From a virus, in IMG/VR virus record IMGVR_UViG_3300021197_001437, positions 1 through 31,914 of that record: 31,914 nucleotides of DNA; one strand, given 5' to 3'. The position numbers were made by a program, and so were the translations under genes. The notes beneath the pieces are model-generated. The model was given only the letters and a program-made list of their open reading frames with translations. It searched no databases and was not told the DNA's origin. Positions within the stretch are counted from its first letter, which is position 1; every line of letters starts with the position of its first letter. Positions 7,984 through 15,409 of this stretch are shown here, piece by piece.

Positions 7984-9713
7984 TGGCTAATGTTTTTGAT
8001 CAGTTTGACCAACCTCAAGGTAATCCGTTTGACCAGTTTGATGCAATCCTAGAAACTCAAAAGACTGGACTAGGAATGCCTCAAGATGATCCATACTTCT
8101 TGCCAATAGAGGATGGTCAGGCAGTTGCAGTTCCAGAAGCTCCTGGAGGAAAGAAAGGTCTAGATGAGTTTGCCGCACCAGAAACCGCTATCGGTGCTAT
8201 TGAGTCTGGTCTTTCAGCCATAACTGGAGGCACCACTGGCATGGCTACTGGTGCTGCTGGTGGACTGGTTGGAATGCTTGGTGATCTAGCTAATATCCTA
8301 ACCCCAGAAGAGGCTCAGGAATTACAGCAAAGATGGGCAGCTTACGGTACTTATCAGCCAATAACGGAGGCGGGAATTAGGCAAGTTGAAGAGATTGGCG
8401 CTATTACAGGGACGCTTCCACCAATAATGGGGCCCGCTACACCAAGAGTTCGAATAGGAAAAGAGTCTAGACCAAGATTAGTTAGCGATCAAGTGAGAAG
8501 GGCTGAACAGTTTTCCGAAGATAAAGGAGCTCCATTGATGGCGACTGATATTTACCAGCCATCTACATTTGCCGGTAAGGCCGTTAGAGGAGCTGCCGAG
8601 AAGGTTCCAGTCGTTGGAACTGGTGGAAAAAGGGCTGAGCAACAAGAGGCGAGACAGAGATTTACTGGTGATTACATTGAATCATTTGACCAAGTAACAG
8701 ACTTAGATCTCTACAATGATTTGTTGCGAGGAAATAAGCGAGATCAAGCTATAGCTAATCGCTATAATGAGATCGGAAAACAAATGGGTGACACTGTTGT
8801 TACTCCATCTAAAACCATTTCAGTTATTAATTCCGAGTTAGAGAATCTAACCAAAAAAGGCAAGGTTCAGTCACCAGAGGTAATAAATAAACTTGAAACA
8901 TTGCGAGAACAATTATCATCTGGAGAGGTTGATTACCAAGGGATGCGCAACAACAGAACCTTAATGCGAGAAACGTTAAAGTCTGAGGAAAGTAAGACAT
9001 TGTCAGATAGAGTTATCAATAGGGTTTACAGCGGTATGACTGAGGATATTCAAGACGCTGTAACAGAAAATCTTGGAAATGAAGCAGCAAGAAAACTAAA
9101 ACAGGTTGATCGCGCAACGTATGATAAGTACAACGAAACCAAGAAAACAAAGCTTAAAAACGTGCTAAATAAAGGCGATGTTAAACCAGAAGAAGTAACA
9201 AAAATGCTACTTAGTAATGATAAGTCTGAGGTTTCTAAGCTGTACAAAGCCCTTGATAATTCAGGAAGGAGTAATGCAAGATCTCTAATTATAGGAGAGT
9301 TAAGGAAGGTTTTTGATGAAACTGATAGCCCGGAAAGAGTAATGCAAAGAGCGAGAAAGCTTGGTAACCAGTTTGAGACGTTTTTCAAAGGCTCTCAAAA
9401 GGATGATTACCTTAACCTAGCGTCATACCTAAAGCAAACAAAGCAAGCAGCAAATTCAGGAGTTTATAATCAAAATGGTCAGCAATTAATGGCTGCTATC
9501 ACAATGGCTCCTGTGGCTGACATTGCTGGCGCAGGAGGAGTTGCAACAGGTGCTGCGGCAACGATTGGCCTTGCTGGAAGGGTGTTAGAATCAAGACGCG
9601 TAAGAATCGCGCTAAGAAGACTTAAGGGGATTAAACCTTACACACCAGAATACAATCAAGCCTTGATAGCGCTTGATAATGCTGTCAATGAGGTTAGTGG
9701 TGATAACGAGTAA
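7983..9713 (+). CDS. 16: Ejection protein, P22 gp16-like
   Basis: 576 residues (P22 gp16 is 609). The N terminus repeats an FDQFD motif (NVFDQFDQPQGNPFDQFDAI), characteristic of gp16-type proteins. It is followed by a Gly/Ala-rich hydrophobic stretch (about 60-95) that could contact membrane, then long charged helices and a second Gly/Ala segment near residue 505-530. In P22 gp16 partitions into membranes and supports DNA entry. GTG start at 7983, coupled by TAGTG to the previous stop. The only other nearby ATG is out of frame. Confidence 0.87.
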   Translation: MANVFDQFDQPQGNPFDQFDAILETQKTGLGMPQDDPYFLPIEDGQAVAVPEAPGGKKGLDEFAAPETAIGAIESGLSAITGGTTGMATGAAGGLVGMLGDLANILTPEEAQELQQRWAAYGTYQPITEAGIRQVEEIGAITGTLPPIMGPATPRVRIGKESRPRLVSDQVRRAEQFSEDKGAPLMATDIYQPSTFAGKAVRGAAEKVPVVGTGGKRAEQQEARQRFTGDYIESFDQVTDLDLYNDLLRGNKRDQAIANRYNEIGKQMGDTVVTPSKTISVINSELENLTKKGKVQSPEVINKLETLREQLSSGEVDYQGMRNNRTLMRETLKSEESKTLSDRVINRVYSGMTEDIQDAVTENLGNEAARKLKQVDRATYDKYNETKKTKLKNVLNKGDVKPEEVTKMLLSNDKSEVSKLYKALDNSGRSNARSLIIGELRKVFDETDSPERVMQRARKLGNQFETFFKGSQKDDYLNLASYLKQTKQAANSGVYNQNGQQLMAAITMAPVADIAGAGGVATGAAATIGLAGRVLESRRVRIALRRLKGIKPYTPEYNQALIALDNAVNEVSGDNE

Positions 9714-9738
9714 TATCGTATGAGTAACCAAGGCACAA

Positions 9739-9744
9739 TATAAT
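9739..9744 (+). promoter_or_regulatory. Possible -10 box before spike gene
   Basis: The 92-base gap between the gp16 and spike homologues contains a perfect TATAAT but no recognisable -35. No other feature is seen in the gap. Weak candidate for a spike promoter. Confidence 0.25.
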
Positions 9745-9805
9745 CAATAACGTACAGATAAAAATCAACATAAGAACTCCATAAACTAAATCAAAAGGAA
9801 AAATC

Positions 9806-11134
9806 ATGGCTCTAGTATTACTACCTTACATGTATGTTCCAGACCCAATAAGGGGGCGACCTGTTTTTAGCGGTAAAATATACATAGGCGAGGCCGACAC
9901 AGACCCAAGAATACCAGCAAATCAAAAAATAGCGACTCTAGTTCAGGAAAATGGAAGCAGAATTGAGGCAGAGTACCCAATACTAACTAATGCCGGAGGT
10001 GTTCCAACCTATAATGGGTCACCAGTGGCAATCGATGTTGTTGGTACTTACTCACTGGCAATAGATGATAGGAACGATCAGCAAGTTTATTACTATCCTA
10101 TAGCTGGTGATGATGTCGAGTTTTTAGCTACCGACTTAAGATCGATAATGTTTGATCTTGGTCTTACTTATGATGATATCGGTACAGTTCTAGTTCTTGG
10201 TGTCGAGGGCACTGAACTTAATGAGGCTAGATATATACTTGATGTTGTTACTGGTGAAGTTTGGATTCTAGGCCCAGATATCCCTCTTGGCACAACGGTT
10301 GTTAGTTTATCTGGCTCAACTCTAGTCACCAACAACGGGCAGTTTGAACTAAAGAGGGCTCCAAACAGCGCGAATCAAATTGCACCAAATTTAATTAAAA
10401 CCTCACGCCTGGTCGTTGAAGGCACAACAGGAGATCAGCTACCAACCAACGGCGTAGATACATCTTACACACTTAACTCTGAGGTGGCGCTTGATTGTAT
10501 CGCAGGAACTGCAATCACTGACTTAACCAATGATGAAGTGGGTGATACTGGTAACTGGATTGCCGCAAGCGGTGAGATTTACTATGAAGTTGAAATGGGG
10601 CCAAGCCGGACGCTAAGCGATTATTACGGCTCGATAATGCAAAAAACTGGCGGAGAAATCGTTCAGATTTACTCTACCGATTCTTCAGGAATAACTTTAT
10701 CTGAACCAGTTGCCGGCACCATTAGATTAACGGTTGATTTTTCCGTGATCAATGAAGGGTTTATTGCTTGGGGTATAAGTGAGCAAATTGGAAGGTTAGA
10801 GATACTTCCGTTAGATGATGTAACATTTGAAGCGTCACCACGAGATAGTGAGAACCTAAAACCTGTTACAGTCAAGGCTTGGGTTATATTTAATGGAATT
10901 GGTGTACCCAGCATCATAGGTAGTTATAATGTGGCGAGTATTACAAATAATGGGACTGGAAACTATACTATCAATACAGAAAACGCTTTAGAACCAACAG
11001 CTTCAGTTTCTTTCCAAACAGATACATCAATTCAAAAAAGAATAGGCAGTAACATCCTCAACATTACTACATTCGACATCGCATCTAATCCTGTAGATTG
11101 TAATCTTGTATGTGCGCAGTATTTCTCAAGCTAA
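9806..11134 (+). CDS. 9: Tailspike/receptor-binding protein with P22 gp9 head-binding domain
   Basis: 442 residues. The first 115 match the P22 gp9 head-binding domain: GKIYIGEADTDPRIPANQ (P22: GKIYIGQIDTDPVNPANQ), an 'NG...PILTNAGG..TYNG' strand pair and VVGTYSLAIDDRNDQQVYY (P22 VQGHSMAIYDANGSQVDY). The remaining 330 residues do not resemble the P22 O-antigen endorhamnosidase beta-helix and are much shorter. They are beta-rich with Ser/Thr/Asn-rich strands ending in a small C-terminal domain. The protein should trimerise on the gp4/gp10 tail and bind the host surface. Its ligand and any enzymatic activity cannot be told. SD AAAAGG. Confidence 0.9.
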   Translation: MALVLLPYMYVPDPIRGRPVFSGKIYIGEADTDPRIPANQKIATLVQENGSRIEAEYPILTNAGGVPTYNGSPVAIDVVGTYSLAIDDRNDQQVYYYPIAGDDVEFLATDLRSIMFDLGLTYDDIGTVLVLGVEGTELNEARYILDVVTGEVWILGPDIPLGTTVVSLSGSTLVTNNGQFELKRAPNSANQIAPNLIKTSRLVVEGTTGDQLPTNGVDTSYTLNSEVALDCIAGTAITDLTNDEVGDTGNWIAASGEIYYEVEMGPSRTLSDYYGSIMQKTGGEIVQIYSTDSSGITLSEPVAGTIRLTVDFSVINEGFIAWGISEQIGRLEILPLDDVTFEASPRDSENLKPVTVKAWVIFNGIGVPSIIGSYNVASITNNGTGNYTINTENALEPTASVSFQTDTSIQKRIGSNILNITTFDIASNPVDCNLVCAQYFSS

Positions 11135-11153
11135 TTTTTAAGGAGTAATTAAA

Positions 11154-11375
11154 ATGGCAAAAGTATCAATTTTTGTAGAAGATGGAGAGCTTAAAATAAT
11201 CAGCTGTCTTCCTAAAAGCATAACAGTAGCAAGAGCCAAAATCGATACTCCATACGGGCTACCTTTTAAGCTTATTGATTTTTCAGATCTGCCAGAAGAC
11301 TACAGCAACAGAGAGCGATGGTTTTTTGATGGTGATCTATCAACTGATAATGATGGGTATGGTGAAAGAGAATGA
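11154..11375 (+). CDS. Small protein downstream of spike, possible spike assembly factor part
   Basis: 73 residues with a strong SD (AAGGAG, 8 nt before ATG). Reads as two beta strands, a proline-rich turn (DTPYGLPFKLIDFSDLPED) and an acidic end (FDGDLSTDNDGYGE). Stop overlaps the next ATG. Such short acidic proteins often precede DUF4376-type proteins behind fibre or spike genes, so a role in spike folding or assembly is plausible but inferred. Confidence 0.65.
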   Translation: MAKVSIFVEDGELKIISCLPKSITVARAKIDTPYGLPFKLIDFSDLPEDYSNRERWFFDGDLSTDNDGYGERE

Positions 11376-11728
11376 TTAAAGTCAAACAACTAACAGAGCA
11401 AGAGATTGCAACTAACAATAGTGTAGAAGCAAAGGCAATTCGTGATAGCTCCATTGAGTCCCCAATTGAATGCAATGGTTCGATATTTGATATAGACACA
11501 AAATCGCGAGATAACATTGGAGTCGCATTGCGAAAGGCTGACCGAAATGGGTATCCAGATACAGAGATTAGAGACTGGCGACTGGCTGATAACACCTGGC
11601 GAGAAACCACACTTGCAGAACTGAAGCAATTACTTGAGCTTTATGATGTTAGATTTGAGTCCGTATGGTATCAATTTAACATATGGGACGATGGCGACAA
11701 GCAAGAACCATTCGAAGTTGAGTTATAA
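11372..11728 (+). CDS. DUF4376-like protein, putative spike/fibre assembly chaperone
   Basis: 118 residues. The block from residue 25 on (RDSSIESPIECNGSIFDIDT, then SRDNIGVALRKADRNG, a short insertion, DWRLADNTWRETTLAELKQL) fits the DUF4376 pattern 'R...I...G..f..d..s..ni..al...g.....w...dn....t..el..l'. That domain is common in the C-terminal parts of tail-fibre assembly proteins. Coupled by ATGA to the preceding gene and followed by a terminator, so it is the last gene of the rightward late block. Function inferred from family context. Confidence 0.7.
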   Translation: MIKVKQLTEQEIATNNSVEAKAIRDSSIESPIECNGSIFDIDTKSRDNIGVALRKADRNGYPDTEIRDWRLADNTWRETTLAELKQLLELYDVRFESVWYQFNIWDDGDKQEPFEVEL

Positions 11729-11730
11729 AG

Positions 11731-11757
11731 AAAGGGCATATTGCCCCTTTTATTTAA
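11731..11757. terminator. Terminator between convergent genes
   Basis: Inverted repeat AAAGGGCA / TGCCCCTTT with one bulged base and A/T runs on both sides, right after the DUF4376 stop at 11728. The opposite-strand gene also ends here (stop 11756-11754), so it may serve both directions. Confidence 0.7.
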
Positions 11758-11999
11758 ATATGTTGATACTCTCTACTTATCTGCTTATCAACTTTCCTAG
11801 CTTTAAGTTTTGATTGCTGCCTTGTGTTAAATAGCTTTATCTTAGCTTTCTTTCTCTTGTTTTTTTCGGTAGGTCTTTTGGTGGTCATATTATTGAAAAT
11901 GCGCTTTGCTTTACCAGTGTGTTTTGACATAGATTCCCCATCAAGTAAAAGGAAGAGGGCTTCGCGAAATTTATAAGCCCTCTCATTGAAACCATCCAT
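11754..11999 (-). CDS. Small basic protein, function unknown (start uncertain)
   Basis: Up to 81 residues, very basic in its C-terminal half (TKRPTEKNKRKKAKIKL, QQSKLKARKVDK), suggesting nucleic-acid contact. Two starts are possible. The ATG at 11999 gives the full length. An internal ATG near 11930, preceded by GGGGA, gives about 58 residues starting MSKHTGKAKR. A 9-bp inverted repeat (11954-11962 with 11975-11983) followed on this strand by a T-rich run lies between the two starts and may be regulatory, which favours the shorter product. No family recognised. Confidence 0.45.
   Translation of the reverse strand: MDGFNERAYKFREALFLLLDGESMSKHTGKAKRIFNNMTTKRPTEKNKRKKAKIKLFNTRQQSKLKARKVDKQISREYQHI
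11954..11983 (-). terminator. Terminator- or attenuator-like hairpin inside/upstream of small gene
   Basis: AGAGGGCTT and AAGCCCTCT form a 9-bp stem with a 12-nt loop. On the minus strand it is followed by TCCTTTTACTT. It could end or attenuate leftward transcription ahead of the small basic gene. Confidence 0.4.
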
Positions 12000-12090
12000 T
12001 TATCTACTCGATATGCCAAAGGAAGTAACGCTCTAGCAGCGTGATGAGATATTGAGATACACCTCCACTGAATCTATTTTTAGTATAGAT

Positions 12091-12096
12091 TATAAT
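12091..12096 (+). promoter_or_regulatory. Possible promoter of the lysis cassette
   Basis: A perfect TATAAT lies 31 bases ahead of the likely endolysin start, with a weak -35 (CTGAAT) 17 bases upstream. The 12000-12110 gap holds no gene that I can see. Confidence 0.4.
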
Positions 12097-12127
12097 TTAC
12101 GTACAATAACTGATGGAGTTAACAGAA

Positions 12128-12523
12128 ATGAGCTACAGTTACGGCAAATCAAGCAGGGCAAGATTGGATACTTGCCACCCACTTTTAATTGAACTATTCG
12201 AAGATCTAATCAAAGATTACGACATATCTATCATTTGCGGGCATCGAACGGAAGAGGAGCAGAACAAAGCTGTCGCTAGTGGCAACTCAAAAACTCAATA
12301 CCCAGACAGTAAGCATAACCGTCTCCCATCGCTTGGTATTGATGCAGCTCTGTATCCTATAATTTGGGATGACCACGGTAGGCACTACATGTTTGTCGGA
12401 ATTGTAATTGAGAGAGCAATGCAGAAGGGTATTAATATTCGATGCGGAGCTGACTGGGATAGCGACTTCTCAACCAACGATCAAACATTTAATGATTTGG
12501 TTCACTTCGAATTGGTGGTGTAA
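12128..12523 (+). CDS. Endolysin, M15-family L-Ala-D-Glu/D-Ala carboxypeptidase-like
   Basis: 131 residues from ATG 12128, which has GGAG 9 nt upstream and gives MSYSYGKSSRARLDTCHPLL, the usual N terminus of this endolysin type. An in-frame ATG at 12113 lacks a good SD. The zinc site is visible: SKH (ligand His, about residue 63), the downstream GID (ligand Asp), and DLVHFEL near the C terminus (Asp acid and ligand His). Such T5/VanY-like enzymes cut the L-Ala-D-Glu peptide bond of peptidoglycan. The core is complete and of normal length. No signal peptide, so it depends on the adjacent holin. Confidence 0.93.
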   Translation: MSYSYGKSSRARLDTCHPLLIELFEDLIKDYDISIICGHRTEEEQNKAVASGNSKTQYPDSKHNRLPSLGIDAALYPIIWDDHGRHYMFVGIVIERAMQKGINIRCGADWDSDFSTNDQTFNDLVHFELVV

Positions 12524-12525
12524 TT

Positions 12526-12924
12526 ATGCTGGATAAAATAGCAAGTTTCTTTAGTGGTAGCGTCGTTAAATCAATAGAAAACATAGCAACTGAATGGATA
12601 GAAACCGATATGGAAACCGCAGAGGCCAAGTCGGTAATGATAAAAGCCCTAGACCCAAACGGTAAGATGAGGCGTGACCAGTCAAAAAATGTAGGCGGTA
12701 TGTATAAGTTCTATTTAATTTCTACAGCCGCAATGATTCTGATAGAGCTAGTTTACTGTGTATTTATGGGTGACACGCTAACCAAGGAAGACCATGTGCT
12801 GATAGCTATAAGCAGTGCTACTAGCAAGATGACCGAATTATTTGTCCCCATCACAACCCTATACGGTGCAATAGTAACGGCATCTTTTGGTGTTAACTTC
12901 GCAAATGTCAAAGCTGGTAAATAA
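12526..12924 (+). CDS. Putative holin (3-TM, GTA-holin-like)
   Basis: 132 residues starting 2 nt after the endolysin stop. An amphipathic N-terminal half with AEAKSVMIKALDPNGKMRRD is followed by hydrophobic segments at about 64-82 (FYLISTAAMILIELVYCVFM) and 103-128 (LFVPITTLYGAIVTASFGV), plus a weaker middle one. Layout resembles the 3-TM holin family found in gene transfer agents and phages. Pairing with the endolysin supports a holin role. Topology is judged by eye. Confidence 0.75.
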   Translation: MLDKIASFFSGSVVKSIENIATEWIETDMETAEAKSVMIKALDPNGKMRRDQSKNVGGMYKFYLISTAAMILIELVYCVFMGDTLTKEDHVLIAISSATSKMTELFVPITTLYGAIVTASFGVNFANVKAGK

Positions 12925-12950
12925 AAAACAAAGCCCCTTCGCTGGGGCTT
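12921..12950 (-). terminator. Terminator of the leftward early operon
   Basis: AAGCCCC (12931-12937) pairs with GGGGCTT (12944-12950). On the minus strand it is followed by TGTTTTTTATTT. It sits just past the last leftward gene (stop at 12974) and faces the holin gene. Confidence 0.85.
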
Positions 12951-12973
12951 ATGTCTATCGAGTATTGGTAATT

Positions 12974-13201
12974 TTACTTATAACTCAACTCCTCAACTCT
13001 TTTTCTGGCTTGCCTTAACTCCGCTCTCATTACATGACGATCATGCCTTGCGTGTAGCTTGGCTTCTTCACCCAATACTGGCATCACTTCGCGAATAGCT
13101 TCTAGCTCTCCCATTAAATGCCACACCTCTAAACGCCACCACCACAAGCGGAACGGTCTAGTTATTGTGTTGATTATCTTCTTCATAATTCCAACAACCA
13201 T
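12974..13201 (-). CDS. Small basic protein with Trp-rich segment
   Basis: 75 residues from ATG 13201, whose A is the last base of the previous TAA (TAATG coupling). ATG 13186 (MKKIINTITRPFRLWWWRLE) with a GGA upstream is an alternative. The N terminus is basic and aromatic and could sit at a membrane interface. The rest is an amphipathic charged helix (ELRQARKRVEELSYK), possibly a coiled coil. Last gene of the leftward operon, so proximity to lysis genes hints at a lysis accessory, but this is speculative. Confidence 0.55.
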   Translation of the reverse strand: MVVGIMKKIINTITRPFRLWWWRLEVWHLMGELEAIREVMPVLGEEAKLHARHDRHVMRAELRQARKRVEELSYK

Positions 13202-13338
13202 TAACCAAAAATCAGCGATAGATAAGTCAGAGTGATACAGGTAGCTAAAACCCACCAACCATTCACGAACTTATCACCTTTACATTTGTCGTTATTAATC
13301 CAATCTTGCGCTTTCTTGTCGTATTTGTGATGGCTCAT
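13201..13338 (-). CDS. Small single-TM protein
   Basis: 45 residues: a charged N terminus (MSHHKYDKKAQDWINNDKCK), then one hydrophobic helix (about 28-45, WWVLATCITLTYLSLIFG) that runs to the C terminus. Four-base gap-free coupling on both sides (the stop overlaps the next ATG). Predicted tail-anchored inner-membrane peptide. Role unknown. Confidence 0.6.
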   Translation of the reverse strand: MSHHKYDKKAQDWINNDKCKGDKFVNGWWVLATCITLTYLSLIFG

Positions 13339-13339
13339 T

Positions 13340-13936
13340 TCATTCGCTCCACTTAACGATTGATTCGATTACAGCAATTATCGCTCGGTACTGTTCACCA
13401 TGTTGAGTATTTGACTCGTATTCATATTCAACACGCACCTTAAACTCACCGAGCGTTAAACCAGTTTTACACCCGTATTCAATTAAAACTGTATTATCTG
13501 TTAACAAGTAAACACGGGTTGTGCGACTCACATAGCCAAAACCACCAAACTGATAATACTTCTTGAACTCATTTTCGTTGTAATGACACCACTCACCGAA
13601 GCTACAACACTCACCGAAGCTACAACACTCACCGAAGCTACAATTCCCACCGAAGCTACACCGCTCACCGAAGAGACAACTCCCACCGAAGCTACACCAC
13701 TCACCGAAGCTACAATTCCCACCGAAGCTACAACACTCACCGAAGCTACACCGCTCACCGAAGCTACAACACTCACCGAAGCTACACCGCTCACCGAAGC
13801 TACACCACTCACCGAAGCTACACCACTCACCGAAGTTACTAACTTGTGTTAGGTCTGTGTTCGCTGGTATGTTTTTGATACCATTCACGTCACGTTCAAT
13901 CGCGTCGAACTGCTCTTGTGTTAATTTATTTTTCAT
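13340..13936 (-). CDS. Cysteine-rich hexapeptide-repeat protein
   Basis: 198 residues from ATG 13936 (AGGAG 8 nt upstream; a GTG at 13945 is too near the SD). N-terminal helix (MKNKLTQEQFDAIERDVNGI), then 14 consecutive hexads of the form F-G-E/G-x-C-S, with x = W, R, C, N or S, then a 75-residue beta-type C-terminal domain (YYQFGGFGYVSRTTRVYLL...). A six-residue period with one aromatic and one Cys per rung suggests a left-handed beta-helix with stacked Phe and Cys columns. Related hexad arrays occur in phage and bacterial proteins of unknown function. ATGA overlap with the upstream zinc-finger gene. Binding of metal, DNA mimicry or host-factor inhibition are all open. Confidence 0.8.
   Translation of the reverse strand: MKNKLTQEQFDAIERDVNGIKNIPANTDLTQVSNFGEWCSFGEWCSFGERCSFGECCSFGERCSFGECCSFGGNCSFGEWCSFGGSCLFGERCSFGGNCSFGECCSFGECCSFGEWCHYNENEFKKYYQFGGFGYVSRTTRVYLLTDNTVLIEYGCKTGLTLGEFKVRVEYEYESNTQHGEQYRAIIAVIESIVKWSE
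13583..13834 (-). repeat. 14 tandem 18-bp repeats in coding sequence
   Basis: Fourteen 18-bp units (CTCACCGAAGCTACAACA type on the + strand) without spacers. Third-position and x-residue changes are concentrated in the codon before Cys. All repeats stay in frame, so copy number can change by slippage or recombination without loss of the protein. Confidence 0.97.
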
Positions 13937-14091
13937 TTTCCGCACTCCTGATTTAACTTATCCTTGCTGGCTTCTTTCTTTGATAGCTCGCGCCAGCCTC
14001 TCTGTTTGCATTTCGGTGAGCAGTATATGGCGTTTTTACTTCCGAAGAACTCATCACCACACACCTTGCACTTTCTAATATCAATTGCCAT
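13933..14091 (-). CDS. Small zinc-finger protein
   Basis: 52 residues with GGAG 5 nt before ATG 14091. CKVCGDEF...YCSPKCKQRGW forms a treble-clef-like CxxC...CxxxC zinc ribbon, followed by a lysine-rich tail. Similar mini-proteins occur in phage early operons and probably bind nucleic acid. The stop overlaps the hexapeptide-repeat gene start (ATGA), so the two are coupled. Confidence 0.7.
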   Translation of the reverse strand: MAIDIRKCKVCGDEFFGSKNAIYCSPKCKQRGWRELSKKEASKDKLNQECGK

Positions 14092-14118
14092 TTAGACTCC
14101 TTATTGCTTTATGTGATA

Positions 14119-14170
14119 ATTGTAGCTAAATTTAGTAACAAATAAAGAGAAAAAAATCGATGAATATACA
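14119..14170 (-). promoter_or_regulatory. Possible promoter/operator before the zinc-finger gene
   Basis: The 101-base gap contains TACAAT (14124-14119 on the minus strand) as a possible -10 without a clear -35, and AAATCGATGAATA (14154 onward), which resembles the operator-like repeats at 21414 and 21445. Confidence 0.25.
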
Positions 14171-14192
14171 CCGACTTCTTTCCTTTTTTCGA

Positions 14193-14354
14193 TTAACTTG
14201 GCTTATTACCCCTGCCCATGCCTTTTAGTATTAGCTTCTCTACTGCATTGGTATAGTTGCCAGACTCTTTAGCTGTCTTAGCTAGTTGGGCTTTTTCGGT
14301 GTAAAAATAAAGTCTTTGCAGCTCGAATATAGTTAACCCTTGAGTGTCGTTCAT
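14193..14354 (-). CDS. Small uncharacterised protein
   Basis: 53 residues starting MNDTQGLTIFELQRLYFYTE, helical, with a basic glycine-rich end (KGMGRGNKPS). The start overlaps the dUTPase stop (ATGA), so it is translated with it. No family recognised. Confidence 0.6.
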   Translation of the reverse strand: MNDTQGLTIFELQRLYFYTEKAQLAKTAKESGNYTNAVEKLILKGMGRGNKPS

Positions 14355-14764
14355 TTTCCGCTACTCCCAAAACTGCTAGTACCGCGTTCTGTATCTAATA
14401 GTTCATCAACAACCTCTAGTGAAACTTTAGATACTGGCACAATCATAAGTTGAACAATGCGATCACCTTTTTCAACTAGTGTCCCACCAACTGCAACCGA
14501 TGTTAAAGGCGCGTGTATATCACCACGGTAGTCTGAATCTATAACACCTACATAGTTAGCCATTCTAATTCCTAGCTTTGCCATAGATCTCCTACACACC
14601 AACAAGCCGACATAGTTTTTAGGTATTTCGCAAGCAATTTCAAGGTTCATCATGCGAACATTACTAGATAGAACGGTTGTCTCAGTTGCGCACAAATCAA
14701 ATGCAGCAGCTTCTTGTGAGTGGTATTTTGGGATTGGCTGATTCTTGCCTAATTTAATTTTCAT
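14351..14764 (-). CDS. dut: dUTPase (deoxyuridine 5'-triphosphate nucleotidohydrolase)
   Basis: 137 residues with all five trimeric-dUTPase motifs in order: AAFDLCA (20-26), RRSMAKLG (58-65), GVIDSDYRGD (73-82), GDRIVQL (100-106) and RGTSSFGSSG (127-136). It hydrolyses dUTP to dUMP and PPi, limiting uracil in phage DNA and supplying dTMP precursor. The catalytic Asp in motif III is present and the length is normal. SD AGGA 9 nt upstream. Confidence 0.96.
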   Translation of the reverse strand: MKIKLGKNQPIPKYHSQEAAAFDLCATETTVLSSNVRMMNLEIACEIPKNYVGLLVCRRSMAKLGIRMANYVGVIDSDYRGDIHAPLTSVAVGGTLVEKGDRIVQLMIVPVSKVSLEVVDELLDTERGTSSFGSSGK

Positions 14765-14782
14765 TTTTATTTATCCTGGTAG

Positions 14783-15409
14783 TTACACAATTGGTTTAAC
14801 ACCATGCTCACGTAAAAGTGATCGATATCGTTTAATTTCTGTCTCGTAGTCAGACCAGTGTGGAAATCTTACTTTGAGCGGATCGTGCGATCCATCCAAC
14901 CACACTAAATGTTCAGCTCCATAGTGGTACTCGATAAAGCCCTGATACTCCTTGCGCATTCCAGATCCTTGTTGATTGCACTTTACTGAGCATTGCTTGT
15001 GGATGTTAGTAAGCTCATACCGAATCTCTGGTGCTGCTGCTCTAGTTCGGTAATGTCCCGCGTCATACTTGATACTTGGTGAGTCAGTTCCGCAAGTGCA
15101 GCAAGGCTTATCCTTATCTCTAACATGCACTATAAATTGGTTAACTAACTTCTGAAGTTTATCTTGCCACTCCTTAATTGGCTTAACCTTCTTCTTATGC
15201 TCTGTATGTGCCCTATTTACCTTCCTTTTAAACTCAGCTTGTGATTTTGCAGCTTCCTTTTGTTTCTTCTCCTTGATCTTTTTAGAAAGGTTTATGGAGT
15301 GCTTCATTGCGCACTCTCTATCACAAAACCAATTAACGGGAGATTGGAATCCCTGGTTAGCTATTTTTTTGTTTTTACAGTGCTTACAAGTTCTAATTCT
15401 ATTGCTCAT
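14783..15409 (-). CDS. ninG: NinG/Rap-like recombination nuclease
   Basis: 208 residues from ATG 15409, which overlaps the NinB-like gene end. An N-terminal zinc knuckle (CKHCKNKK...FCDRECA) is followed by a lysine-rich helix and the conserved NinG core: a CCTCGT motif, then DAGHYRTRAAAPEIRYELTN, then HKQCSVKCNQQGSG, YHYGAEHLVWLDG. It follows the lambda NinG/Rap pattern, an HNH-like endonuclease that targets branched recombination intermediates. Cys and His ligands are all present. Confidence 0.93.
   Translation of the reverse strand: MSNRIRTCKHCKNKKIANQGFQSPVNWFCDRECAMKHSINLSKKIKEKKQKEAAKSQAEFKRKVNRAHTEHKKKVKPIKEWQDKLQKLVNQFIVHVRDKDKPCCTCGTDSPSIKYDAGHYRTRAAAPEIRYELTNIHKQCSVKCNQQGSGMRKEYQGFIEYHYGAEHLVWLDGSHDPLKVRFPHWSDYETEIKRYRSLLREHGVKPIV

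Noticed and set aside
9722-9800. Possible broken mini-gene MSNQGTI between gp16 and spike genes
   Set aside because: Three TAA codons in under 25 codons and no coding bias, so treated as intergenic.
13583-13834. CRISPR-like array
   Set aside because: The 18-bp units are contiguous, have no spacers, and encode protein.
13583-13852. Open frames on the + strand (Thr-Glu-Ala repeats) and in another - frame (Ser-Val repeats)
   Set aside because: They are by-products of the 18-bp repeat, which leaves all frames open. Only the FGExCS frame has an SD, non-repetitive ends and operon coupling.
14092-14192. 20-residue hydrophobic peptide frame starting at GTG (VYIHRFFSLYLLLNLATIIT)
   Set aside because: It lies over a likely promoter/operator region and is too short and A/T-driven to support.
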